Positions 41,749 to 52,929 of a DNA stretch of 64,000 nt are shown here, piece after piece. Position 1 is the stretch's first letter, and each line of letters begins with the position of its first letter. The stretch spans positions 114,107,604 to 114,171,603 of the forward strand of contig OZ038379.1 of assembly GCA_964036045.1 (NCBI GenBank), written 5' to 3'. The stretch is from Eutreptiella sp. 'Long Island Sound 2002'. Taxonomy: Eukaryota > Euglenozoa > Euglenophyceae > Eutreptiales > Eutreptiaceae. A program made the position numbers and the translations under genes. The notes beneath the pieces were generated by a model that had not been told where the DNA came from, ran no database searches, and was given only the letters and a program-made list of their open reading frames with translations.

Positions 41749-42725
41749 GCACCACCGGTTGCAATCCGATGTGGCCAGACCACTTCCTGAGCGCATAAAC
41801 AATGGCGTACGTCTCCTTCTCCCTCGCGGTCCTGGGTTCGACGTTGGCCCTCGGCCAGGATTCGGCTCCAAAACGCCACGGGTACGTGTGACCCGTCGTC
41901 CCGGACCTGCTCGAGGACTGCACCTACAGCATAGTCCGAGGCGTCCGTCCGTAGCACGAATCCCTTGTCCGGGTCAACCAGGAATAGCCTCAGCTGCCCC
42001 AGGAGTCGCTCCTTCAGGCGGCTGAACGCATCTTCGGCCTCAGGGGTCCAGGCAAGCTTCTTCTTGCTCCCCTTCCGGCCATCGAACTTCCGCACCTGCA
42101 GCATCTTGTGCAGCGGCCCTGAGAGTTCTGCATACATCCGGACATAGCCAGAATAGTAATTGCAGAATCCCATGAAGGACCGGAGTTCGCTGATGGTCTG
42201 GGGCCTTTCCCAGTGGTGCAGGGACGCCAGCTTCCCAGGCATGGGACGGCGTTGCCCGTGACCAACCACGTGACCCACGAACTGCACTTCCTTCACGAAG
42301 AGTGAGGCTTTGGTGGGCTTGCACACCATGTTGTGCTTGTCTAGCTCGATGAGCACTCGGCGCAGATCCTCCTCATGCGCTTCGATGAGCTCGTCCTCAG
42401 TCATGTCCTCCGTGCCGGACCCGATGATGATGTCATCCACGAAGGGATCGGCACAATCCCGGACAGGACCGACCAGGTCCTCCATCATGCGCTGGAAAGC
42501 GGCGTTGCCATTCTTGGCGCCCATAGGCACCACTTTCCACTGCATGGGCCCCAGCGACGTCGACATCGCTGTGCAGGGCCTGGAGTCCGGGTGTAGCGGC
42601 ATCTGGTGATAGCCATGTTTCAGGTCTAACACCGTAAAGATCCGCTTTTTCTGTTGCTTTTGGAGGATGGTGTCGATCAGAGGAAGCCAGTACGAGTCGT
42701 GCTCGGTCTGCTCGTTGAAACCCCT
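41714..42725 (-). pseudogene. pol: Old Ty3 pol: reverse transcriptase palm to RNase H
   Basis: Middle piece of the old element's pol. It reads LDLKHGYHQMPLHPDSRP, MGAKNGNAAFQRMM, the catalytic box DPFVDDIIIGSG, the thumb (LRSFMGFCNYYSGYVRMY) and RNase H (FVLRTDASDYAVGAVLEQ). A frameshift after AEGQRRT moves the last RNase H strands to another frame (ETYAIVYALRKWSGHIGL, LCTDHQSLQSWH). It ends at the giant insertion's target site and is cut on the right by the small LTR element, whose CCCCT duplication lies at 42721-42725. Confidence 0.92.
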
Positions 42726-42981
42726 TGTAAGGCATTGCACGCGAAGGCACCAAAACGGCAGCACCTTGAGCTCGTTAGACGTTCAAACTCTTTGTTGGGT
42801 TCATGAATCATTCATTACATAATACACTACAACGATAATAACAATCACGACATTTCTGCACTGTTATACAAACCATCATCTGGCATTTCCGCACTACAAA
42901 ATATCACATTTTCTGCACGTGCACAACGCGTCCTAAACTACGGGACTCGCGATCTCAGCCCGGGCATGCGTGCCCATTTCA
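42726..42981 (-). repeat. 3' LTR of the small element
   Basis: Starts TGTAAGGCATTGC and ends CCCATTTCA. By eye it differs from the other LTR at about a dozen of 256 positions. Confidence 0.92.
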
Positions 42982-42991
42982 TCCCCCTCCC
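42982..42991 (-). promoter_or_regulatory. Polypurine tract of the small LTR element
   Basis: TCCCCCTCCC on the plus strand (GGGAGGGGGA on the minus strand) abuts the LTR. Confidence 0.65.
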
Positions 42992-45146
42992 AAGACACTG
43001 CCAAGTGTCTGAAAAACTGATATATACCCCTACATGGGCAAGCATGCCTACAGAAAAATAGGGCATATATAAAAGCTCAGAAGGAAAATCTGCTCATGGG
43101 ATGACATACCCGGATTACTCCATCCCATTTCTGAACTACCTCAGGGCCCTACCCACAGGTTACCTCCGGTTACTCCCTGGGACTGATAGGCACCCTTGGT
43201 TTCACACGGGGATGTATTTACAACATGAGACTGTGCAGAATAATGGAAACTTGTAATCTATCCTACCCCAGGGCCTGAAATCCTGAACTGCAGCCCCTCC
43301 ATCCTTTTTCAGGTATAAAAAACTGACACATAACTGAGTGGGGGGTCTGCTCCCTAAAAAACCCAAGCTGACTATTGGGAAAAAATTTCTGAGAAAGCTT
43401 AAAAACTCTAATCAGAAAATTCTGACTAAAACTTCTTAGCCTGAAACTCAGGGGGGCAGTTTTCCAAAACTGACATTCAAAAACAAAAACTAGTCTACTT
43501 ACTGCCCATGCCTAAAGTCTGCTTTTCTGCACATGTAAATTGAAAAACCCCTGCTCAGAAGATTTAACAACAAAAAAAAACAGGCATCTCAGAACTCAAA
43601 AAAAAATACAAACAGGCACAAGCAGCACACCACAGGGCACAAGAAATGCAATAAATGCAAATCTGCTGAGCCCACAGGGTTCCACAAACCCTTAGAACTA
43701 AACTACAAAGCTGCAGGCCATCAGAGCGGCACTTAATGTGCCTTAAATCTTTCTCAGATGTTTCTATTCACTTGTGAGCGTACTACTTCCACAGAACTCC
43801 AGCTCTGCAATCCTGGATAGCAGAGCAAGAAAAGAAGTGAGTCTGAGGCAAGGGGAACGAAGCGGGGTGGTGGTGCAGAACTGAAATTAAAAAAAAACAG
43901 ACCTGGCGTGATGTTGGCCTCTGAAATTTCTCACTTTGGACTCTGATATCCGGGGTAAGGGAATCCACTTGAAAACAAACAGCAAAGTATAAACAAGGTC
44001 AGGGCAAAAGAAATATCTCTTAGCAAACAGGCTCCACACTCCCCACACAGTGGTATGGGACAAAAGAGCTGAAGCATACTGAAAAGAATTCTAGTGAACA
44101 CTCACCTACAGTGGCAGGGCAATGAGCATAGAAAAGAAGACGGGCAATGCCTGGCCATGGCATCCAGCCCGCGGCCTGCCAACCTGAACCTAAGTGGAGG
44201 TGTCAAAGACCTGCAGGTTACAAACCAACACAGGTCACCCACAAACCTGCTTACCCAACCACTCAAGGAATTGGCGCGTCTACCTATATGGTGTTGGGGG
44301 GGTTTTCCACTGCACCCTGAAAACAGTGCCAGCCCCAGGCTGCACAAACAAACAAGACAAAAAACGGCGTGCAGTGTCAGGAGGATCCAGGCTCGCAAGC
44401 CCTGATGGCGTCCCCCTCTCAAAACCATAGGTACACTCGTCAGTGCACCTGCGTACCAACCAGAACATACAAAGTTCTGTCCAAGGGAAAACAGAGTTTC
44501 AAATTGCCCTCTGATGAAACCTGGAGGTAGGGCAGCACAAGCTGGCCCAGAGCCTCCAACCAGGCTTTACGGAGTTAAAATGAGCCACACTGTGACTCAC
44601 ACTAAAAAATAAACCTCACAGTGGACTCAAAAGTCAGACCCAGAAGTCACAGAAAAAACATCCTATTGTCAGCAACCCAAAAACGTCCTGAGTAGACACC
44701 ATCAGAGCTAAAAGGCTCAAAATCAGGCCAGTGTAAAACTGGGCCCATGGATCCAGAATGCAAAAACCAAAACAAGGCTGCATATCAACGCAAGCCTCTG
44801 AGCACAGAAAAAGTGCTATTCCAGCGCCAAAGGCGCCTGGTGTCCTCCCCGTTTTTCACATTCAGCTCATTTGGGCTTGAATCCACTCCAACAAAACAGT
44901 CTTTTCGAGCACATAAAAAAACAACAACTGATCAGGGGCGAACGCGTGCAGCGCCTTCCCACCAACCAATGGGGTGCAGGGGAGGCACGCGTCGCGTCAA
45001 ACAAGCGCGCACAAACACACGAAGACGCACTCCAACCGTTCAAGCCAAGGGGCGAAAGTGTTGCAAGGGGGCTGGCATCTCGGGGCTGGTAAAACACTGC
45101 TGCGCCACACAAACACGCGTCGCCGTCACGCTCGCAAAGTTACACC
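42992..45146 (-). other. Internal non-coding region of the small LTR element
   Basis: AT-richer than its surroundings, with AAAAACTGA/CTGACTATTGGG-type scrambled repeats. Frames do not exceed about 110 codons and resemble nothing known. Confidence 0.5.
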
Positions 45147-45674
45147 TTAACCAGTTGGTGGCAGGCCTCTTCGCCGTCTTCTTCCACCGCCACGCTGAGC
45201 CAGCGGCCTTCTGCTGCACTGCCTCCGCTCATTCTCCACTGGCTCCCTTAGTCGTAGCATGCGGACACGAACCTCTTCACCACTCACTACGACTCCACCC
45301 TCTGACTCAAGGCTCAAGGCATACAGTACACCCCGAGGCAGCCAGTTCCCAACATTGCTGGACTCACTTTTTAGGCGTCGAACGTACTGCTCTCGTGTCT
45401 CCCCAGGATACCTCCACCTGTCCGAACCTTTCACCCACGGCCGCAGGGCCATGAGCACGCGGTGATGAGCACAGCCAACACAAGGGGAACAGCAACAAAT
45501 GTTCGTGATGCCGTACAGCTTCATGTCAGGCTTACTGAGCCGCAGTCCTCCAAATGCACGTACCTGAGACTCCCACGATGCCGTGCCAGAACGCAAAACC
45601 ATGTCGCAACTCTCCCACATATCAGATATTTCAAGTAGCTGCCAGCGCCGAACGAAGCTGGCACCACGACCCAT
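45147..45674 (-). CDS. 175-codon ORF in the small LTR element, unknown
   Basis: From ATG 45674: MGRGASFVRRWQLLEISDMW, then KLYGITNICCCSPCVGCAHH, then ETREQYVRRLKSESSNVGNW and a basic Arg/Gly tail. The first 110 residues have balanced composition and a Cys cluster, so this may be captured host coding sequence or a minimal element protein. It matches no retroelement domain I know. The surrounding internal region is non-coding. Confidence 0.3.
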   Translation of the reverse strand: MGRGASFVRRWQLLEISDMWESCDMVLRSGTASWESQVRAFGGLRLSKPDMKLYGITNICCCSPCVGCAHHRVLMALRPWVKGSDRWRYPGETREQYVRRLKSESSNVGNWLPRGVLYALSLESEGGVVVSGEEVRVRMLRLREPVENERRQCSRRPLAQRGGGRRRRRGLPPTG

Positions 45675-45930
45675 ATCCGGCGTGGAATAAAGTTCAGTTC
45701 AGTCGACCTCGAAAATTTTTTTCAACCTGGATGTTCTTCAACAGAGAGTTCATAGGACTGCACTTTAGCGAACCTTTTGTGGCGTCTTCTCTGCTGCTGG
45801 CTCGTTTGCAACGACCCAGAGATGATGTTGTCCGAAACTTAGGCGTCGATTTTGTACTCGATCTTTGATCACCTTCGACGGCTCCGGATCTTTCCAACTA
45901 ATCCAATGACCCAAGCTTAGATGACCGTCT

Positions 45931-46186
45931 TGTAAGGCACTGCACGAGAAGGCACCAAAACGGCAGCACCTTGAACTAGTTAGACGTTCAAACTCTTTGT
46001 TGGGTTCATGAATCATTCATTACATAATACCCTACAACGATAATAACAATCACGACATTTCTGCACTGTTATACAAACCATCATCTGGCATTTCCGCACT
46101 ACAAAATATCACATTTTCTGCACGCGCGCGACGCATCCTAAACTACAGGACTCGCGATCTCAGCCTGGGCATGCGTGCCCATTACA
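45931..46186 (-). repeat. 5' LTR of the small element
   Basis: Starts TGTAAGGCACTGC and ends GCCCATTACA, followed by the CCCCT duplication. Confidence 0.92.
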
Positions 46187-46783
46187 CCCCTGTAATCCAC
46201 CACCAACCTCCACTCGCCTTTCTCCTTCTTGGGCACGATAAAGGCTGTGCTGGCCCACTCACTGTCGGAGGGTTCGATCCAGCCCCGCTCAAAAAGCTCA
46301 GCCAACAACTTCTTCATGGCCTCGGCCCGATCGCCCTGAACTTGGTACTCCCGATGATGATAGATCTTGGGGTTCGGCTTCAGCTTGATGCTCGCTGTGC
46401 CAAACCTCCCACGATCTGGAGGGTTCTTGTTGGCGACGCCACTGAATAGCCGCGGATAGGCATTGATCAGCCTCTCCTTCAGCTCGGCGACCTTCGGGTT
46501 CTCCTGGGCCTCTTCAGCCGCTCGCTTCGGTATCGATACAACCGACCGCACTGCGGTATAGGCCTCTTCCGGGTCCGAGTCCGAGTCCGACTTCTCTTCG
46601 TCCGATATGCCGTCTTCATCGTCGTGGGGCGCGCTTCCCACCGATAATCTTCAGAAATTTGCGGCATCGGGCTGGTTCTTGTCGCTCTCGGCCCCCATTC
46701 TTGGAAAATCCCACGTCGGCGGGTCCGACCCAACCGGACCATCATATTGGTCTGCGATGTGATCCATGACCCTCGCCACGAAC
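46187..46783 (-). pseudogene. pol: Old Ty3 pol: spacer and N-terminal reverse transcriptase
   Basis: From 46783 the minus strand continues the pol frame interrupted at 59827. It passes an acidic linker (DEEKSDSDSDPEEAYTAV) and reads into the reverse transcriptase fingers (LAELFERGWIEPSDSEWAS, VPKKEKGEWRLVVDYRG). It ends at the small LTR element's insertion point. It is well conserved with 53650-54230 of the complete copy. Confidence 0.92.
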
Positions 46784-49092
46784 TGAAGCCGGTTCGGACC
46801 CCCGTGGCCATCTTTGGGTCACTTGGGGTGTGTATCTATGTGCCGGCAAGCCGCCATTGGCTGATATCATACTCTCCCATCCACCTGACCTAACCTGATG
46901 TGATAGTGTGATATGTTTGGCCATTCAGGCTATGAGCGGCTATATGCAGCACCGAGGCGCCGCCAGCTGAGATTTATATATCAGCATATCAGGAATCAAC
47001 AGGGTTTTTTTATCATAATGTTTCCGTAATTTTTCCGCCTTCCGTTCTGATGGTCAATGTATCGGCGACTGTCAGTTGGCTAGCGATTTTGCGGTAACCG
47101 ATTGGTTAACTGTTATTTCCAGATATTTTGGCGGAAACCCCGATGAAGGGTCAGATTTCATCAGTAAAGGGTTCGTTGCTTCCGCAATTTTCATATTATA
47201 CACTCGCAAAATTAATCCGATTTTTTCAGACTTTCAGAATCGGATTTCCGACTTTGACATCGCCGCACTTGATATGACGAATCTCGAGTGGCCCGACATT
47301 TTTCCCCGATCACGAATCAGTCTTACTTTTGTTATGCCCTTCATTTGTCTTGGAGATATACTCGAAACAAAAGTGATTCGTGAGACCACTTTGAAAGGTC
47401 ATATCTCCATCTCAGGCGAGGTATAACAATTTCGAGAATTGGGTTGGAACCGCCTTGGTCTCAACTTAATTTAGGAAGCATCAAACGCCTTTGGTGTGTA
47501 TACATGCCCGGTGTAGCAAGGGATAAGGGCCAAGAGGGTAGAAATTGGTTTGTAACTCTTGGACCGTGCTACCGAATATTTCATTGCGACTTTCGAGTGC
47601 ACCGCATGAGTGTTGGGGTTGCATAGCAACTTTCCTTGGGTTCCCACGTATTTTTAACGTGAAGTTATGTTCATGGAGGGGCATGGCATACCATGGTGGG
47701 AGCCACTTTTTGAGGGTATGTGTTATATGCATGGTATGTGCTTCAATATGCTCACGCCCATGTTATATATCTTCGTGTGGCCGAAGAGATGGAGAGCCAC
47801 ACGTGACAAGGGCTTTGCCCATGTCCCAATTGTGGAATTCAAAGCGCTAGACTAAGTCTACCCCGTATGTATTGCTCATGGTATGTTTGGCAAAGAGATC
47901 CATGAGTGCACTCCCATTTTCATGGGGCATGTAGATATGAGTGGCAAAGGTATCTCCATGCGCCCGATTGGGGATCCAAGTGGGGGAATTATTCGCAAAT
48001 GCATAGAGATATACTATCATGACAACTTTGTATTTGGACATATTTTCATGTTTTTGACCTCAATTTTTGCTCATTTTTGCATTTTGTGTACTTACCTGGT
48101 CGGCAAACAGCTAGAAGCCTATGGAGAGTCGAACCATGGTATGTTGTTCATGTGTTGGCATATGCTTTGGAGTTGAACACCACCATATGCCGGATCGCGT
48201 ACTCTATTTGGCTTGGCGCACGAAGGATTGCAAGAATTGGTCTCAAGATCATGGGCTGACTTGGGCAGTGCGTGGCGCCCATATCAGAAGGGGTTTCGAG
48301 GGTAAAGTGGGGATGTACATGGGCATTGATCTTTGGTCTCTATCCTCCATGAATACTAGACTTCGATTCGGTGCATGCTTTGAGCCTTCGGATAAGTGGT
48401 AACTTCAATTTTGAGCATATATTTGATATATGGCCAATATGGTGTGGATTGGCAGTTTTTGGCATGTTATGAGTTCAAACTCATGGGGCATATCTCTAAG
48501 CCCATTCGACTCCAAGTCCAACCAAGTATATGTCAGGGTAGGGCATGGTCCTGAGTGCCACTCTAGGCCATGACACACCACCTCCCTTATTGGGCTAGGA
48601 TTTAGAGGCTTGGGAGAGAACACATTTTTGGGGTTTGTGTAGTGACTTTTGACACATGGCATTCAGCCATCTCATTTGATCTGGTTCAGGGCAATATGTT
48701 GGTGAGTCAAGGGTAGGTCTTGAGTCCAGGGAATGAGGGGTTTATGGCCGTGAATGTGTATGTTTACCTCTTTCCCCAACTTTGCTTTATTGGTGTTCAT
48801 ATGCCAATTTCAGGGCTTTCTTCTTTGGTGCAATTCTTGTACATGCCCGCCACCGTGGGACGACCGGTGTGCTGAACGGAAGCCCGCATCGTGGATTGGA
48901 TTGTGGATTGGGTTATTGCTGTATTTGTGGGATCCGGTTGCTGTTCAGGGTTGAAGGAGGATTTTATTTTCTATATTTTTGGATTTTGGACCCTGGATTT
49001 TGATAAATGCAATCGTTGATCAGGAGCAAGTCGGCAGGGATTACAGGCGGAAGGGGCACAGCAGGGGCCGGTCCTGGTAGGGACCTTCTTTA
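46784..49092 (+). repeat. 5' LTR, 2,309 bp
   Basis: Starts TGAAGCCGGTTCGG and ends CCTTCTTTA, so the termini are TG...TA, not TG...CA. Over the first ~220 bases it differs from the 3' LTR at about 9 positions, so this is not a recent insertion. The end is fixed by the primer-binding site that follows. Confidence 0.93.
46973..46983 (+). promoter_or_regulatory. TATA-like box in the 5' LTR
   Basis: TTTATATATCA lies about 190 bases into the LTR and is kept in the 3' LTR near 57709. A pol II promoter in U3 is expected in an LTR; the start site is not determined. Confidence 0.4.
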
Positions 49093-49106
49093 TGGTAGCA
49101 GAGGCG
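49093..49106 (+). promoter_or_regulatory. Primer-binding site (initiator tRNA-Met type)
   Basis: TGGTAGCAGAGGCG directly follows the LTR. The first 12 bases are the complement of an initiator tRNA-Met 3' end of the CCUCUGCUACCA form, the usual primer of Ty3 elements. Confidence 0.85.
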
Positions 49107-49261
49107 TACCTGCTGCCCCTACCTACCGCCGACCCGGGGACTTGGGCCCCTATGAGCCCTGCCCAAGTACGCCCCGGGTGCGTATTGTGGACTCTGTGGA
49201 GACCACGCCTGAAGTTGAAGCCCGAAGAGAAGTACGACGTTCGGGAAGAGGAGGAATTGAC

Positions 49262-52075
49262 ATGGAGGACCTGGTCTCCATGTGTGACCGTCGCTGCCGA
49301 AAGGCATGCAACCTCCGCTCCGCCACGGAGGACTCGGAGGAGACCTGCCATTCAGGCAGCAGTGGAGGATGGGCCCGGCGCTACCGGAAGCGCGGGTCAC
49401 CCAAGCCCGCGGCAGGGGACGCCGGGGCTATGGATACGGACCCCAGCCCGGTCAGGCTGTGGGACTCCGAGGGGCACTCCGAGGGCTATCGGACAGCCAG
49501 CCTATGAGCAACCTTCGAGTCGGAGGAGACCGCCAGGCCGCCCACAAGGGCGAACACGGCTCCAGAACCCAGCCTGGAGCATGACGCCCAGGTGTTGGAG
49601 AGGCCCGCCAGAGCCAGAACGGCGCCTGTGGCCCGGCACACGGAGCCAACGCGGGATAGCATGGGCGACACACCCATGGCGGAGGAGTCCGAGGCGCCGG
49701 GAACCGCTGGATGCGCCGGATCAGGTGGAAGGCACGCTGAGTGCCACTGCGAGCACGTGTCCTTTCTCATGGGCAAGTACCCAAAGATGGGGATGGACGC
49801 CATCGTGCATCGCCTCGACAGCCTGGACAACGCGGAGGACGGTCTAGAGGAGGACGTCGCGGGGATCCTGGATGACCAGTCGGCAGCGGAGAGAGACATG
49901 GCGGAGCTGCGAGCGGATCAGGCCCGGTACCGGGAGAATCGGGAGCTGGCCCTGCAGAAGCAGCAGCGAGTGGTGGACAGCCTCCTCCACCTGGTGGAGG
50001 ACATGTCGGGACACCTGAAAAGGCTAGAGGAGGTACAGCCCCTCGCCTCGGGTCCGGAGCTCCCGGTAAAGCCGGCCGTGGCAGAGCTGGTGGAGCGGGT
50101 TAAGACCCTCAGGAGCGCCATGGAGAAACCCATGGGCGGCCCTGCAGAGGCACTATACGCGCCTCCGCGTGTTGACCCGGGTAGGCTGCCTTTTGTTCCC
50201 ATGTTCAGCGAATCCACAATGGTCGGGAAACAAACGGCACCGGCTGGGTCCATGCGGGAAGGGCACGTAATCACGGACCCGAGGAGCCTGACGGTACAGA
50301 TGTCCCATGCCGCCCAGGATCCACCGACCACTACGGCTGCCCATGCAGTTTATGCGGAAGAGGAGATCCAGAGCCAGACCATGCAGGGGCGAACGATGGG
50401 AAGCGCCGACGGACATGGTCGAGGTCATCCAAGCGGAAACCTGTGGGCGAAGGACCCCAATACGGGGATATGGACGGCCGGTGGAGCAAGTCCTCCCCGC
50501 ATTCCAAACCCCATGGGTTCAGGCCCAATTGGACCGCACTCCATGGAGGAGAGGGATGTACGGGGAGTTTACTCACACCCCCCGGCCCCAGGTGGTATCC
50601 GTCTCGGTGGAGTGGTGGCTGGGGACGTCGGAGACGCCATCAGGATTGACGACCTCAGGGGAATCAAAATCCCGTACTATGATGGCAACCCCTCCAACCT
50701 GGACGACTTCATCCTGGATTGGGAGGACTTCGCCGAGGAGGTCGTCGGCGAGATGCGGGGAGCGCCGCGGGACAAGTGGGTATGTCGGACATTCCCACAC
50801 CGGCTGGCGCAAGACCTGAAGGAGGAGCTGCGGGATCAGATCCGGGAAGGATTGATACGTACGGAGCAGGCCTGCCTCCAGTGGTTGGAGGATGAGGAGC
50901 GGGTGGACGCTCCGAACCAGACGCTGGACGACTTGTGGTCCATTCCGCTTCAGCTGGACCGCGGTGAGTTGCGGGTCCGGGAGTGGAACCGGTACCTGCG
51001 GAAGTACCGACGAAGCCTCAAGCTGGTTGAGGACTGGAACGAGTCCAGCGAGATCCGTCACCTGCTGAAGGACGTTCTGCCCGGCCACTGGAAGAGGCGA
51101 GTGGAGGACGAAGATAAGAAGCGAGCCAAGAAGCGGGTGGCGGTGAGGATCATGGCGGCGGAGGATACCCATTCGGGTATCATGGAGTTCTTCAGGAGGA
51201 ACCTGGGCGAGCCCAACCGGATGTTGGGACTGAAGAACCCCGTGTACGTGGAGGTATTTGGAGACACCATGGGGCAAAGGTTGCTGCGCCTCAACAACGT
51301 GGAGTTGAGGCGCGGGGAGCCGCTGAGGATGCAGGTCATCTTCGCCCGCATGAGCCTGGACGAGATCGTGAAGTACATCACGGTGGAGCTGAAGCTCAAC
51401 GCCATGAACGAGGCCCACGTGCAGGATCGACACCGTCATGGACAACGAGGCCAGCGAGAAGACCGCCATCATCGGGAGATCCAGGAGGACAAGGCCAACT
51501 CCGCGGAGGATGGTAGTAGAAGTGGCCAAGACCACTGGACCTGGTCCCAGGAGGATCACGAGGAGGCCCATTTCTTCGCGTTTGTGGCGCACAACGTGAG
51601 GAACCATGGGCAGGATCGGTCCAGATGGAACCGGGTGGGACCCAAGAAGGGCAATGAGCCGAGGAGGATCAGGAACCCAGCGCTCTCGTTCCGGGAGTAC
51701 AGGTCTCAGCACGACGGGTGCTGGGTCTGTTATGGCAAGGGACACAACCATGCACACGACCATCGTCAGTGCAAGGTGTATGAGGCGGACAAGAAGGCCT
51801 ACTTCGCCGCCCACCCCAAGAAGAAGCCCAAGGAGCAGCGGATTGACGATTGGAAGGCGAAGGGCGGAGAAGGGGGAAAAGGCCAAGGCAAAGGCCAAGG
51901 GAAAGGCGGAGGAAGAGGCTATGGTGGTGGACCTGGCCAAGACCGACCAGTGAGGTCGATCGAGGAGGTTGCTGAGGACATGTTGAGGACGTTGGAGGAA
52001 CTCAAAGCCCAGCAACGTGGTGGACAAAGTCCTGGCGGATCGCAGCCGGAAGGGGCTGCGGGAAGCCAAGTCTAG
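49262..52075 (+). pseudogene. gag: Gag polyprotein of the complete Ty3 copy
   Basis: The first in-frame ATG after the primer-binding site is at 49262; the frame runs to TAG 52073-52075. The N-terminal 80 codons are disordered. A local 4-base duplication and 1-base loss near 49497-49520 introduce TGA 49505-49507; the older copy lacks it. Coiled-coil segments (ELALQKQQRVVDSLLHLVED) precede the capsid-like core (DDFILDWEDFAEEVVGEM, RFPHRLAQ-type helices). A nucleocapsid-like knuckle, CWVCYGKGHNHAHDHRQC, and a basic Gly/Lys tail follow. Gag would form the particle and bind element RNA. The protease frame continues in phase after the TAG. Confidence 0.85.
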
Positions 52076-52117
52076 AGGAGCCCCCACGGGAGTGGGAATT
52101 CGGAGGTCTCTCCTCCG
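52073..52117 (+). promoter_or_regulatory. Candidate readthrough signal: TAG plus two hairpins
   Basis: TAG 52073-52075, a 7-base spacer, hairpin CCCAC/GGGA/GTGGG at 52083-52096, then hairpin CGGAGG/TCTCT/CCTCCG at 52101-52117, extendable by two A-T pairs. The frame on both sides is the same. The older copy has TAG at 61387-61389 with both stems kept and a loop change (GGGA to GGGC). Mammalian gammaretroviruses use UAG with a structure after an 8-base spacer for Gag-Pol, so the layout is suggestive. Confidence 0.5.
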
Positions 52118-52875
52118 AAAATCAGTGGAATGCCAGAGAAAGCGAAGGCACATCGGGTGTCGAAGAAGGCTCCAGAAGAGCCAAAACCACTGAGTTTCGC
52201 CACTCCCAACCCCTGGAGCGCCCTGCCAAGGGAAGTTTATGTGGGCAAGGGACGTGGTAAGAAGGAAGGAGCGACCACGGAGAGCCCCGGGGACGGGCAA
52301 GACCAACCCAAGATCTACACCATCCGTGATCATACCCTCAAAGTCCTGATGCACCCGGACGTGCTAGACTTGCATGCCGTGAGAGTCGTCCATACACCGC
52401 ATGGCGACGAGCGGCAGTTGCACTTGAAGGTGCGTGTACGGTGCGGACAAGAGGAGTTGGTGGTGGATGTTTTGGTGGATACGGATGCCCAGGTGAGCCT
52501 GGTCCGGAGAGGGTTGTTCAAGGAGGAATCCCTGAAGCCCAGCTGTAGACCGGTACGCCTGAAGGTGGCCAATGGTGAGATTATGGGTGGTGGCACCCAT
52601 GAGACCACTATCAGTATGGAATTCTGGGAGCACGAGCGCTTGAACCGCCCTGATTTGGCGAAGAGAAGCACTCTATCCGGGAACTTCTATGTGGCCGACA
52701 TTACAGATTGGGTATGATCATGGGGTATGACTTCATGGTGGCAAATGCCATTGGAGCCCTTCCCCATCGCGCAACGCTGGTCCGGGAGGATGATGAATGC
52801 CTCACATGGCTGTCCACGGATTATGCATGCGGATCATCCCAATGGAATGCTGAGGAAGAGGATCGGATCGTCTGA
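52076..52875 (+). pseudogene. pol: Aspartic protease region of the complete Ty3 copy
   Basis: In phase with gag after the TAG. The active-site segment reads VVDVLVDTDAQVSLVRRGL. The old copy has the canonical VDTGAQ, so this copy has lost the Gly of DTG. A one-base loss at about 52711 (ATTACAGATTGGGTATG) shifts the frame before the flap region; the old copy reads DITDWDMIIGYDFMVANAIG there. The unshifted frame ends at TGA 52873-52875. The enzyme would cut the Gag-Pol precursor. Confidence 0.8.
52873..52875 (+). other. In-frame TGA between protease and downstream pol, conserved
   Basis: The codons read EEEDRIV-TGA-AVQAVGAKS, with the downstream frame in phase. The older copy has the same TGA at 60586-60588 in identical context. 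It may be a second readthrough stop, or the pol part may start at an internal codon. No ATG lies close downstream. Confidence 0.6.
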
Positions 52876-52929
52876 GCGGTGCAAGCTGTCGGTGCCAAGT
52901 CCAGAGGAGACCGCGGAGTTCAGCTCACG

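Larger units (their letters stand above)
42726..46186 (-). mobile_element. Non-autonomous 3.46-kb LTR retrotransposon
   Basis: 256-bp LTRs (42726-42981 and 45931-46186), TG...CA termini and a CCCCT target duplication at 42721-42725 and 46187-46191. Removing element plus one duplication restores the Ty3 reverse-transcriptase sequence. The polypurine run GGGAGGGGGA next to the left LTR on the minus strand sets the orientation. I see no gag, protease, integrase or reverse transcriptase inside, so it must be moved by another element's proteins. The primer-binding site after the right LTR (AGACGGTCATCTAAGC on the minus strand) is not one I can match to a tRNA. Confidence 0.88.
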
